Source of the DNA: JAURDE01 sp965365285
GTDB taxonomy: Bacteria; Bdellovibrionota; Bacteriovoracia; Bacteriovoracales; Bacteriovoracaceae
Direction of reading: 5' to 3'
Length of the DNA: 35,618 bases
NCBI GenBank assembly: GCA_965365285.1
Contig: CBDUBC010000018.1
Span: 1 to 35,618, forward strand
Below, in pieces: positions 16,807 through 25,080 of this stretch. The notes beneath the pieces were generated by a model. The model did not search any database, was not told where the DNA came from, and saw only the letters and a program-made list of their open reading frames with translations. Positions within the stretch are counted from its first letter, which is position 1; the number at the start of each line of letters is the position of its first letter. A program made the position numbers and the translations under genes.

Positions 16807-16835
16807 TTGCACGAAATTGTAATGGCGATTATGAT
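16807..16835 (+). promoter_or_regulatory. Sigma70-type promoter with very short or no leader
   Basis: TTGCAC (16807-16812) and TATGAT (16830-16835) with a 17-bp spacer match consensus at 4/6 and 5/6. The -10 box ends six bases before the ATG at 16842, so the expected start point coincides with the start codon. No Shine-Dalgarno is present. Confidence 0.55.
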
Positions 16836-16841
16836 TAATAT

Positions 16842-17471
16842 ATGGAAGATAAAACGAACTTATTCATTTTCTCTAAAAAAGAAGTTGCGCTGATTTTTCT
16901 TTTCATGATTCTCATTGCGATTGTCGCATTCGTTTTTGGAGTCAAAATTGGAAAATCTATATCCTTCGAGTCTGCTGGATATACCAATCAAGATGTTGAA
17001 ACCGTTAAGCTTTACAGTAATATTGAAGAACAAAGCTTAGAACTCTCTAAAGAAGAGGAAGTCCCAGTTGAAGAGGGAGAGAAAACAGAAAAAGTATATA
17101 ATGAAACTTATAAGATGTTAGAAGAAGAAGTTTCTAAGCTTGATAAAAAAGAGGATGCTAAAGAAGAAGTGAAGGAAGAAGTGCCTCAGGCCAATATCGC
17201 TGCTCCTGCTGCTCCAAATAATCCCTATTCAGGTAAATTTACGATTCAATTAGGATCTTATGAGAGATTAGAAGATGCTCAAAAATTTGCAGATGGGTTT
17301 CGAGTAAGAGGATACAATCCAATTATCAATGAAGTGGATCTTCCATCTCGTGGAACTTGGTACAGAGTAAGCCTTGGCGTATTCAATAACTCCATTGAGG
17401 CTAAAAACTATATTCTACAAGAAAAAACTCTATTTGAGGGTCAGGATTACGTTCTCGTAAAATTTGACTAG
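16842..17471 (+). CDS. SPOR-domain membrane protein
   Basis: A 209-residue bitopic protein. One span (about 14-33, ALIFLFMILIAIVAFVFG) follows a 13-residue cytoplasmic N-terminus. A Glu/Lys-rich linker (about 55-115) leads to a Pro/Ala hinge and then a SPOR domain (about 130-209): FTIQLGSYERLEDAQKFAD, a central strand and WYRVSLGVFNNSIEAKNY. SPOR domains bind denuded septal glycan strands, so a role at the division site is likely. The upstream promoter would give a leaderless message. It converges with the REC regulator, overlapping by 4 bp. Confidence 0.85.
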   Translation: MEDKTNLFIFSKKEVALIFLFMILIAIVAFVFGVKIGKSISFESAGYTNQDVETVKLYSNIEEQSLELSKEEEVPVEEGEKTEKVYNETYKMLEEEVSKLDKKEDAKEEVKEEVPQANIAAPAAPNNPYSGKFTIQLGSYERLEDAQKFADGFRVRGYNPIINEVDLPSRGTWYRVSLGVFNNSIEAKNYILQEKTLFEGQDYVLVKFD

Positions 17472-18793
17472 AAAAATACCTTTCTAAAAATAGGCACAAT
17501 CTTTTTAAAGTTCCCTTTCGTGAATTTTTGCTCAATTTCAAAAACAATCGCTTTAAATTGATTTTGATTCACATTTTTTAGTCTCATGATTTTTTGGGCC
17601 ATAAAGTGACTAGTCAGAAAGAGACAAGAAAGAAGATTGAGATTGGAATGATCTATAGAATCAGGAAAACCATCTTCAGGAATTGCATGGTGATGACTAA
17701 TGAGTTCCGCACATTCTGGGTGACCCTCAATAAGGCTTTTTACGAGATCATATCCCATTTTTGGATGATCAAAAACCTCATTTTTTTTCACGCCATGAGC
17801 TGCTTTCACCTCAGACCGTGTAAGATAGCTTGCCGATTGAGGATCTTCTAATGTGGCATCCATTAAAATGGAGGCATAGGAAATCTTAAGCTCAATCGCC
17901 TTTGAATTCCAATCCGTTTCCTTAAGGACTCTGTTAGCAATACAATTGGTAAGGATAGCGAGCTCATAGACGAAATTTTTTTCTGACATGACTTCTGATA
18001 TGAGCTTTCCAATTTTACTTTTCTTATCAGTGACCTTGAGGAGTTCTTTTACAGCAATATTAAGAATCTCCTTAGACTCCTCTTTCTGATCAATAAAACG
18101 AATGCTTTCGTGAAGAAGCTCAACAGCATCAAGAGCAAGATCCATTTCTCCTTCACTTGTTTCAATCTTTTTTATGAGATTAGTTTTGACGGAGGAAGTA
18201 AATTCAATAAAGTCATTATGAGTAACAAATATATCTCTGATACCTTTTTGAATGTACTTCTCAATGATGCTTTCGCCTTCTTCTGTATTCTTTTCAACAA
18301 TTTTAACGAATTTGTCTTCGCTTAATTGAATATAAACATCGATTAAATCGCAGAAGTATTTTTTGAATCGATGGATATTGATTTTTTTATATGGTTTTTC
18401 AAAAACATAAATTTTAATTTCTCCAAGGGCGTTAAATAAGTCTTGTTTAGAAAATGGCTTACGAATCAGTCCATAGAGATCATTGTTGAGATTGATTTCA
18501 AATAAATTTCCATCTTCATTTATTGGTAAGTCATATTCTCCCGTTACGAGATAAATGGGGACTTTGAGTCCTTTGGATTTATGATATTTTAAAACATCGA
18601 GACCATTACCATCTTCCATGTGATGGTCACAAAAGATAATGGTGAAATCATGGTCTTTTTGCAGAAGATCAATGGCAGCATTTCCGCTACTTTCTGTAAC
18701 GATTTCACAATCAAGTTCTGACTCGAGGTATAACGAAGTAACCTCAATACAGTCCATACTGTCGTCAATCAGTAATATTCTATTCTTTGTCAT
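17468..18793 (-). CDS. Response regulator with degenerate HD-GYP-like output
   Basis: A 441-residue two-domain regulator. The receiver domain has the full active site: Asp10-Asp11, phosphoacceptor Asp56 (IFCDHHMEDG), Thr84 and Lys112 (IRKPF). A middle helical region (about 130-270) follows. The C-terminal part keeps the second half of HD-GYP, with DHPKMGYDLVKSLIEGHPE and HHAIPEDGFP. Where HD-GYP proteins have the metal-binding HDIGK, this one has ILMDATLE. The phosphodiesterase centre is therefore probably inactive or remodelled. It may act as a c-di-GMP sensor or a protein scaffold. The ATG at 18793 is clear and the gene stands alone. Confidence 0.8.
   Translation of the reverse strand: MTKNRILLIDDSMDCIEVTSLYLESELDCEIVTESSGNAAIDLLQKDHDFTIIFCDHHMEDGNGLDVLKYHKSKGLKVPIYLVTGEYDLPINEDGNLFEINLNNDLYGLIRKPFSKQDLFNALGEIKIYVFEKPYKKINIHRFKKYFCDLIDVYIQLSEDKFVKIVEKNTEEGESIIEKYIQKGIRDIFVTHNDFIEFTSSVKTNLIKKIETSEGEMDLALDAVELLHESIRFIDQKEESKEILNIAVKELLKVTDKKSKIGKLISEVMSEKNFVYELAILTNCIANRVLKETDWNSKAIELKISYASILMDATLEDPQSASYLTRSEVKAAHGVKKNEVFDHPKMGYDLVKSLIEGHPECAELISHHHAIPEDGFPDSIDHSNLNLLSCLFLTSHFMAQKIMRLKNVNQNQFKAIVFEIEQKFTKGNFKKIVPIFRKVFF
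17469..17486. terminator. Hairpin at convergent stop codons
   Basis: TAGAAA, AATACC loop, TTTCTA: a perfect 6-bp stem beginning in the TAG of the SPOR gene and lying within the end of the opposing gene. A/T-rich arms make it weak; A and T tracts flank both sides. A bidirectional terminator is possible. Confidence 0.25.
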
Positions 18794-18897
18794 GTCGCAG
18801 AACTTATCGGAAGACCAAGTAAAATCATAAGGTAAACGTTTGCTTTACGAGGCTAAATAGATATTCTAGAAAACATAAAGAAAAGGGGAACCTATTT

Positions 18898-19977
18898 ATG
18901 AATAAAAGTTATTGCTTAGTGATGGCCGGAGGAAAAGGAACCAGATTTTGGCCTGAATCAACCTCAAGAAAGCCTAAACAATATTTATCCCTCCTTGGTG
19001 GTAATGACTCCCTTCTTTCAAAAACTCTTCATCGATTTGATGGGCTTGTGAATCCAAACGAGCGCTTTATTGTTACGGTTAAAGAACAAAAGGATCTTGT
19101 CTATAGTTCTTCTATAGGCCTTATTGGTGAACAAGGAGTTATCTTTGAACCTGCTGGAAGAAATACAGGGCCATGTATTCTTTTAAGTCTACTTTCACTG
19201 CTAAAAAATGGGGCCAACCCAACAGATCTGGTGGCCATTGTTCCAAGTGATCATGTTATTTTAAATGAAAAAGGCTTTCAAGATAGTATTCAAAAAGGGC
19301 TCGATCTAGCCTCTGAAAATCAAACAATTGTCACCATCGGTATTAGACCTCATTTCCCTCATACGGGCTATGGATACATCAGAAGAGGTCAGGCCCAAGG
19401 GAATGGATTTGATGTTAAGGAGTTTAAAGAAAAACCAGATTTTGAAACGGCAAAAGCTTATGTGTCCTCTGGTGAATTCTATTGGAATGCAGGTATGTTT
19501 ATGGCCCCCATTCAAGTTCTTCTTGAGGAATTTGAAACCTGTAGTCCAGAGCTTTTTGCTCATAAAGAGGAGCTTGAAAAAGCTCTCTTTTCAGAAGAGA
19601 AAACATCTGAAGTTTATCTTAAAATGGCCGAGCTTTCCATTGATTACGCCGTGATGGAAAAATCTAAACGAGTTCAGGTCCTAGAAGCAGAATTTGATTG
19701 GAATGATCTTGGTTCATGGGATGCTATGGAATCGGTCATGGAACAAACAGATCAAAATACTCTCATCAAACAGAAATCTCATTATGTTTCCAACGCAAAA
19801 GGTAATATTGTCTACGCTCCAAATAAATTCGTTTCTCTGGTCAATATAAATGATTTAATTATTGTCGTGAATGATGATGTCGTTATGGTTCTACCCAAAG
19901 AAGACTCTCAAAACGTAAAAGAAATTGTTAATTTTATTAAACAAAAAAAGGATGACCAGCTTTTATCTTTAATTTGA
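18898..19977 (+). CDS. manC: Mannose-1-phosphate guanylyltransferase
   Basis: A 359-residue nucleotidyltransferase making GDP-mannose from mannose-1-phosphate and GTP, for O-antigen, capsule or glycan synthesis. Visible motifs are the nucleotide loop MAGGKGTRFWP with PKQYLSL, EPAGRNTGP, IVPSDHVI, the sugar-binding EFKEKPDF and FYWNAGMFM, and DWNDLGSWDA. The length is the short, monofunctional form without the C-terminal isomerase half. AGGGG lies upstream of the ATG. Whether it shares a transcript with the following MotB-like gene (35-bp gap) is open. Confidence 0.9.
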   Translation: MNKSYCLVMAGGKGTRFWPESTSRKPKQYLSLLGGNDSLLSKTLHRFDGLVNPNERFIVTVKEQKDLVYSSSIGLIGEQGVIFEPAGRNTGPCILLSLLSLLKNGANPTDLVAIVPSDHVILNEKGFQDSIQKGLDLASENQTIVTIGIRPHFPHTGYGYIRRGQAQGNGFDVKEFKEKPDFETAKAYVSSGEFYWNAGMFMAPIQVLLEEFETCSPELFAHKEELEKALFSEEKTSEVYLKMAELSIDYAVMEKSKRVQVLEAEFDWNDLGSWDAMESVMEQTDQNTLIKQKSHYVSNAKGNIVYAPNKFVSLVNINDLIIVVNDDVVMVLPKEDSQNVKEIVNFIKQKKDDQLLSLI

Positions 19978-20005
19978 TAAAGTTAGTCGGGTAAAATAAC
20001 GATAA

Positions 20006-20025
20006 GCCCTTTATGAAAAAAGGGC
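20006..20025 (+). promoter_or_regulatory. Hairpin presenting the start codon in its loop
   Basis: GCCCTTT (20006-20012) is perfectly complementary to AAAGGGC (20019-20025); the six-base loop is ATGAAA, whose ATG is the start codon of the 948-residue gene. No Shine-Dalgarno precedes it and no other in-frame start is near. There is no following T-run, so it is not a standard terminator for manC. Confidence 0.5.
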
Positions 20026-22859
20026 ATAATGACGAGGATAACTCGCCAAAAGACAGTGGTGATACCTGGGTCTCCTATAGTGACTTATTCACAAGTCTAT
20101 CAATTATTTTCTTAACGATGTTTTTATTTGCTCTTTTGCAAGCTGGTCTTAATAAATTAGAAAAAGTTCAGGCAAAAAAAGAAATCAAAGAAAGATTAGA
20201 AGGAAAAGTACCTAAATCTCTGGCCGAGAAAATGAAAACTCAGGAAGAGAAGCTTCAAACCGCTGTAAGAGAATTTGAAGAACATGATCAAGTTATCTCG
20301 GATAAGGTTCTAGAACTTAACGCCCTTTCTTCAAAAATAAAAAAACAAAATCAATTTATTAAAACAGTCTTAAAAGAGCAGGGGCAAACTCTTGGAGTCA
20401 TGCAAGGACTGCGAGAAGAAGTTCGGGAAAAAAATACAGAGGTAAGCAGTCTAAAAAAAGAAATCAGTTATACTCAAGAAGAATTAAAAAAAATTCAAAA
20501 CCGATTTGTAGAATCGAAGACTAAAGCTGAGGAGCTTGAAAGAGAACTCATTAATAAAAATGATCTTGTTGAAAATAATCAAAAACTCATTGAAAAAATG
20601 GAACGTTCTGTAAAGGGACTTGAAAAAAAATTAAAAGATCGAAATTATGTTATTGATCTCTCTAATAAGCAAATTAAAGAAAAAGAAAAGCTTCTTTCAA
20701 ATATTCGTAAAGAATTAGATCAAAGAAAAAATCAACTAGATCTTAGTCAAGAAAATGTAGAGCAGGCCAAAGCACAGATTAATAAACTACAAATGAAGAT
20801 TGGACAAATCAATGGCCAAGTCGAGGCCCAAGAAGAAGATATCAAAGAAAAATCAACACAGCTTAAAGCCCTTAATAAGAAATATCAGGAAAAAACCCAA
20901 TCCGTTTTGAGAATATCAGGTGCCTTAAAACTCGCTGAAAATACTATTCAAGAAAAGATCGCGGCCATTGAAGAGCTTGAAAGCTCAAAAAACAAACAAG
21001 TAAAAAGGTATCAAAAGATCGCTAAGAGTTTAGAAGATCTTAAAAAAGAAAATAAGAGAAAAGATCTAGAGATTCGATCTATAGTTATCAAAAATAAGAC
21101 ACTTCTTGCGGATATCAGTCAAAAGACTAAAAGTCTTGAAGAAATAAGAAAAGAAAATCAGGTTTTAAAAGAGTCTGAAGAGATCTTAAGAAAAGACAAT
21201 CAATCTGTCGGTCAACAGATTGCAGAGCTTGTTAAAGAAAAGCTTCTAATTAAAAAGAGAAATGAAAATCTTCAGGATCAATTTGAAGAAAGTCAGAAAA
21301 AACTGGAAGCCTTCTATAAAAAGAATAGTGAGTTGGAGTTACTCCAACAAGATTTGAATATGAAGAACCTTAACCTTACGGAAAATCTGGCAAAGAGTAA
21401 ATTAAATACAGATGATCTCCAAAAAGAACTTAAAGAAGTCCAAAACTCCAAGCAAGCGTTTCAGCTAGAAGTTAAAGGACTTACCGCCATGAATGAGAAG
21501 TTACAATCCGAAGTCAAAGAACTAGGCCAAAGCCTAAAAAAGGTCAATACGGAACTCAATAGTTTTAAAGAGGATAACCAAAGGCTTGCGAGCTCAAATA
21601 ACGGACTTCAAGAGAAAATTAAAAGCCTTGAAGCAAAAAACCAAAGCATTGCTGGTCAAAACCAAAAACTCCAAGAGGACCTTAAGAATATAATTGCAGA
21701 AAATACTGCTTTATCTAAAAGTAACGCTAAACTCCAAGATAATCTCACTCAAGAGAAATTTAATACTCAAAAAGTAACGCAACAGAATTCATCTTTAAAT
21801 AAAGAATTGGAAGAGAGTAAATCCAAAAATCAACAACTTGTAAAAACAATTGCGGGGTTAGAATCCAGTATGAATAACACTCTTCGAAAAGTGGATGATT
21901 TGAATTTTCAAAAACAGGGACTTCAACAAAAGCTAGCAGAAAATTCAAGAGTTAAAAGAACGATTAGTAATGATAACTCAGAACTTATGAGTGAAAAAAA
22001 TAGACTCATGGATGAAAATAAGTCTCTTCAACAAAAGCTTGCTGGTTATTTAAAAAATCAAAAAGAATTACAAAATGGACTTTCCTCTTGTGAAAAAGAT
22101 AAAGGGCAGATGAGAGAGAGATGTCTTGCTCAACAAAAAGGACTTGTAGAGAAGAATCGATATCTTGAAAGTCTACTTGCGAAAGGGGATATAGATGTTA
22201 ATGATCTTAAAGGAAAGATTACTCATCAAATCGCTGGAAATATAAAGGAGCGTTTTAAAGAGAAGGGTTTTAAGATCAAGACAGACTCGAAATCAGGTAC
22301 CATTACTTTAGTTATGGATGAAAGCTTTCTGTTCCCTCATGGAAGCGCTGAGCTTTCAGAGAGCGTAAAAAATAAGCTAAAAGAGGTCATTCCTGTCTAT
22401 ACGGAAGGTCTTTTTGATTCTAGGAAATTATCTGAGGCCATTAAAAGTGTTGAGATTATAGGTCATGCCAGTCCTGTTTTTAATGAGAGATTTGTCTCTC
22501 CTTCTGATCATCACAGTTTTGCCTATAAGTTTAATTTAAGACTGAGTTCAAAAAGAGCAAAAAATATTAAAAGTTTTATTTTAAGTAAAGGAATTGGAGA
22601 TTTTGGGCATAAAGAAATACTAGGTAAAAAAATGATCACAAGAGGTCTTGGTTATTCCACTCCTATCTATCTCAATTCCAATCTTAAATTATTAGGAAAA
22701 AAATATGGGACTAAAGTCCCTAAACGTATACCCAGCTCTATAAAGCTAAAGCAAACGAAAGGATGTGGTCCTTTTAATTGTAAGGCCTCAAGAAGAGTGG
22801 AGATCAAGTTTAATATAAAAGATGATAAAGCGGCCCTTATTGAGGCCTACTTTAAATAG
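20013..22859 (+). CDS. MotB-like stator protein with giant coiled coil and OmpA-like domain
   Basis: A 948-residue inner-membrane protein. Residues 17-45 match the MotB membrane signature: W19 and Y22 precede Asp24 (TWVSYSDLFTS), followed by one hydrophobic span; Asp24 aligns with the proton-binding Asp32 of E. coli MotB. About 46-720 is an almost uninterrupted Lys/Glu/Gln/Asn/Leu-rich coiled coil with two Cys (693, 704). The C-terminus (about 765-935) is an OmpA/MotB-type peptidoglycan-binding domain: FLFPHGSAELSE, IIGHAS (815-820), LSSKRAKNI and RRVEI (927-931). Two Cys (918, 923) flank GPFN. The partner channel gene follows after 10 bp. Normal MotB or ZorB proteins are about 250-300 residues. 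Confidence 0.85.
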   Translation: MKKGHNDEDNSPKDSGDTWVSYSDLFTSLSIIFLTMFLFALLQAGLNKLEKVQAKKEIKERLEGKVPKSLAEKMKTQEEKLQTAVREFEEHDQVISDKVLELNALSSKIKKQNQFIKTVLKEQGQTLGVMQGLREEVREKNTEVSSLKKEISYTQEELKKIQNRFVESKTKAEELERELINKNDLVENNQKLIEKMERSVKGLEKKLKDRNYVIDLSNKQIKEKEKLLSNIRKELDQRKNQLDLSQENVEQAKAQINKLQMKIGQINGQVEAQEEDIKEKSTQLKALNKKYQEKTQSVLRISGALKLAENTIQEKIAAIEELESSKNKQVKRYQKIAKSLEDLKKENKRKDLEIRSIVIKNKTLLADISQKTKSLEEIRKENQVLKESEEILRKDNQSVGQQIAELVKEKLLIKKRNENLQDQFEESQKKLEAFYKKNSELELLQQDLNMKNLNLTENLAKSKLNTDDLQKELKEVQNSKQAFQLEVKGLTAMNEKLQSEVKELGQSLKKVNTELNSFKEDNQRLASSNNGLQEKIKSLEAKNQSIAGQNQKLQEDLKNIIAENTALSKSNAKLQDNLTQEKFNTQKVTQQNSSLNKELEESKSKNQQLVKTIAGLESSMNNTLRKVDDLNFQKQGLQQKLAENSRVKRTISNDNSELMSEKNRLMDENKSLQQKLAGYLKNQKELQNGLSSCEKDKGQMRERCLAQQKGLVEKNRYLESLLAKGDIDVNDLKGKITHQIAGNIKERFKEKGFKIKTDSKSGTITLVMDESFLFPHGSAELSESVKNKLKEVIPVYTEGLFDSRKLSEAIKSVEIIGHASPVFNERFVSPSDHHSFAYKFNLRLSSKRAKNIKSFILSKGIGDFGHKEILGKKMITRGLGYSTPIYLNSNLKLLGKKYGTKVPKRIPSSIKLKQTKGCGPFNCKASRRVEIKFNIKDDKAALIEAYFK

Positions 22860-22869
22860 GAGATAAGTC

Positions 22870-23748
22870 GTGTTAATGCAATTTCTAACCTTTTTAGGAG
22901 ATAACATTATTTGGTTTATGTTTTCTCTTTTGGGCTTTTCCCTCATTTTTAGGTGGCTCACTTATAAATCGAGAAACTATGATTTTATCTATTACAGCAC
23001 CTTTTTTAAGGAAGTCGGGAAGGTATTGATTAATTTTGATGCCAGTAAAACAGATATTTCAAAAGGAGAGTATCTCTCAAATCTTCTGGGGCAAGTGGCC
23101 AACGAACTACCTCATCGAAGTCTTAGATTTAGAAGAAAAGAGAAAAACCTTAGCTTCTCTGATGGGACAAAGAAAATGTCTCTTAGTGAATATGAGAGTA
23201 AACATAGTATTATTAGTAATGTTTTAAATGAAAAAAGTGTTTTTGAATCTAATTTTCCTCCTAATTATAATGACCTCGCTAATCGAATTTTAGAGAGAGA
23301 TAAAAACTGGGTAAAACTCTTTGGAGTCGTACCCATTGAAGGATTATCACGATTTATTGATATTCTTCCTGGGATTTTTGTTATTTTAGGTATTCTCGGA
23401 ACCTTTATTGGGATCTCACTTGCTCTTCCAGAAATTGCAGGATTAGATTTTGAAAATATGACTGGATCAAGTGATGTTCTTTCTCAATTTGTTACTAAAG
23501 TAACTCTTTCGATGTCGACTTCAATTATTGGTATTATTTGTTCACTTGCAATGACACTATTAAATACGCTTTTTCCTGTAAAAGGGGTTCGAAATTTAAT
23601 TGTGAAGAATATGGTGAATACGACAGAGCGAATTTGGTATAGTCTCCATGGAGGTGTCACTATCGAGCAACAACTCCATGACATACTTCCTGAGATCCGA
23701 GATATAATTAGTGATATCCGAGATCAAAGTCTTAAAAAGGCGAGTTAA
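22870..23748 (+). CDS. MotA/TolQ/ExbB/ZorA-like proton-channel protein
   Basis: A 292-residue membrane protein with spans at about 10-30, 163-187 and 208-235. LPGIFVILGILGTFIGISLAL is the MotA/TolQ channel helix signature, and TLSMSTSIIGIICSLAM is the second channel helix. A soluble cytoplasmic domain (about 35-150) lies between spans one and two, and a short amphipathic tail ends the protein. AGGAGA (22858-22863) overlaps the stop codon of the MotB-like gene and is seven bases before the GTG start, so translation is coupled. It should assemble with the coiled-coil protein as a five-to-two stator. The second and third spans resemble ZorA and TolQ more than flagellar MotA. Confidence 0.8.
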   Translation: MLMQFLTFLGDNIIWFMFSLLGFSLIFRWLTYKSRNYDFIYYSTFFKEVGKVLINFDASKTDISKGEYLSNLLGQVANELPHRSLRFRRKEKNLSFSDGTKKMSLSEYESKHSIISNVLNEKSVFESNFPPNYNDLANRILERDKNWVKLFGVVPIEGLSRFIDILPGIFVILGILGTFIGISLALPEIAGLDFENMTGSSDVLSQFVTKVTLSMSTSIIGIICSLAMTLLNTLFPVKGVRNLIVKNMVNTTERIWYSLHGGVTIEQQLHDILPEIRDIISDIRDQSLKKAS

Positions 23749-25061
23749 GGAAGAGGATAGTCTTCCATCACTCTGTTAAATACAGAGTCGATATTCTTAA
23801 GATAAATTTCTCTGAGACCTTTTTCATCGGGTGCCTGAAGGCTTACTTTGATGCCTTTATCTTGAGCAAGAGATTTTAATGTATCAAAGAAAATCTGCTT
23901 GGAATTGGACTGATGCCCCTCAAAAGACGCCTTTTGAACGAGCTCATAAAGCTCTTCTCTTGTGTAATCAGAGTTTAGAATAAGCTGATGAAGATAGTAG
24001 CTTGAAAGATAAGTGAAAGATCTTTCTACTTTTGACTCAATTTTTTCTTCATGGAAAACAAGGTTTTTCATAGTTGAGTTTAATCTTGTGGTTGCATAGT
24101 AAAGAATACCAAAAGCATCAGGAAGATACATTCTCTCTGTACTTGAATGAGAAATATCTCTTTCATGCCATAGAAGAATATTCTCCATAGCAATACTCAC
24201 GTGGCTTCTTAGCATTCTTGCCATACCGGTTAGGTTTTCCCCAGAAATAGGGTTTTTCTTATGAGGCATGGTTGATGAGCCCTTTTGTCCTTTTGAAAAA
24301 CCCTCATGAAGCTCATCCACATCAGAGTGGTGAAGATGTCTAATTTCAAGAGCAACTCTTTCAATGGCCGTACCAATGAGACCAATAATAGTTATCATTT
24401 TAGCAATTCGATCTCTTGGTATAACCTGAGTTGAAACGGGCTCTACCTTCATTCCAAGATGATCAGCAGCTTTCTTTTCGAGCTCAGGAGTTAGGATAGT
24501 ATAGTTTCCAACAGCGCCAGAGAATTGAACTGTGAGGTCATTTTCATAGAAATCTTTAAGGTCTCGATATCTTCTTGAGAGTTCAGAATAAAAACCTAAC
24601 CACTTTTGACCAAAGCTCATTGGCTCTGCAAACATCCCGTGACTTCTTCCCATGCTTAGAAGGTTTTTAGTCTCATTCGCCCTATTATGTAGAGAGTGAA
24701 GAAGATCTTTAAGTGCTGGTAAAACTACTTCAAGAGACTCTTTAATCTGTAGAGTAAGTGCCGTATCAATGATATCTGAGGAAGTGACACCAAAGTGAAA
24801 GTACTTACCTATTTGAGGATCAATATTTTCGGTAATTGAAGTGCAAAAAGAGATGATATCATGCTTGGTTACAGCTTCAATCTCAGCAATCCTTTCAGGA
24901 TTAATAACAGATTTTGATTTAATCTGATCGCTGATTCCCTCCGGAACATGGGTTCCCTCTAATGCCTTGAGAATCGCCAGCTCGGCCTTTAGATAAGTTG
25001 AAAATTTGTTGTGTTCAGACCAGATCGAGGAAATCTCGGCTTTGTCGTATCTTGGAATCAT
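23745..25061 (-). CDS. purB: Adenylosuccinate lyase
   Basis: A 438-residue fumarase/aspartase-superfamily lyase acting twice in purine synthesis (SAICAR to AICAR; adenylosuccinate to AMP). Visible are TSSDIIDTA, the catalytic His141 in GRSHGMFAEP, and the mobile signature loop GSSTMPHKKNP at 261-271 with its catalytic Ser. Length and the starting MIPRYDKAEI are standard for the bacterial short form. The 3' end overlaps the convergent channel gene by 4 bp. A 19-bp gap separates it from the barrel gene upstream on the same strand. Confidence 0.95.
   Translation of the reverse strand: MIPRYDKAEISSIWSEHNKFSTYLKAELAILKALEGTHVPEGISDQIKSKSVINPERIAEIEAVTKHDIISFCTSITENIDPQIGKYFHFGVTSSDIIDTALTLQIKESLEVVLPALKDLLHSLHNRANETKNLLSMGRSHGMFAEPMSFGQKWLGFYSELSRRYRDLKDFYENDLTVQFSGAVGNYTILTPELEKKAADHLGMKVEPVSTQVIPRDRIAKMITIIGLIGTAIERVALEIRHLHHSDVDELHEGFSKGQKGSSTMPHKKNPISGENLTGMARMLRSHVSIAMENILLWHERDISHSSTERMYLPDAFGILYYATTRLNSTMKNLVFHEEKIESKVERSFTYLSSYYLHQLILNSDYTREELYELVQKASFEGHQSNSKQIFFDTLKSLAQDKGIKVSLQAPDEKGLREIYLKNIDSVFNRVMEDYPLP
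23749..23766. terminator. Hairpin at purB / channel-gene junction
   Basis: GGAAGA and TCTTCC form a perfect 6-bp stem around loop GGATAG, immediately after the channel-gene stop and inside the final codons of purB. It has moderate GC but no adjacent T-run. On the minus strand a T5 run follows about 13 nt later. It is a weak terminator candidate. Confidence 0.3.
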
Positions 25062-25080
25062 GAGTTACTCCCTAAAAGAA

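Noticed and set aside
20013..23748. Interpretation as a Zorya anti-phage system or flagellar MotAB
   Set aside because: No ZorC, ZorD or ZorE gene and no flagellar gene is adjacent; neighbours are manC and purB, and the B subunit is far too long for either family.
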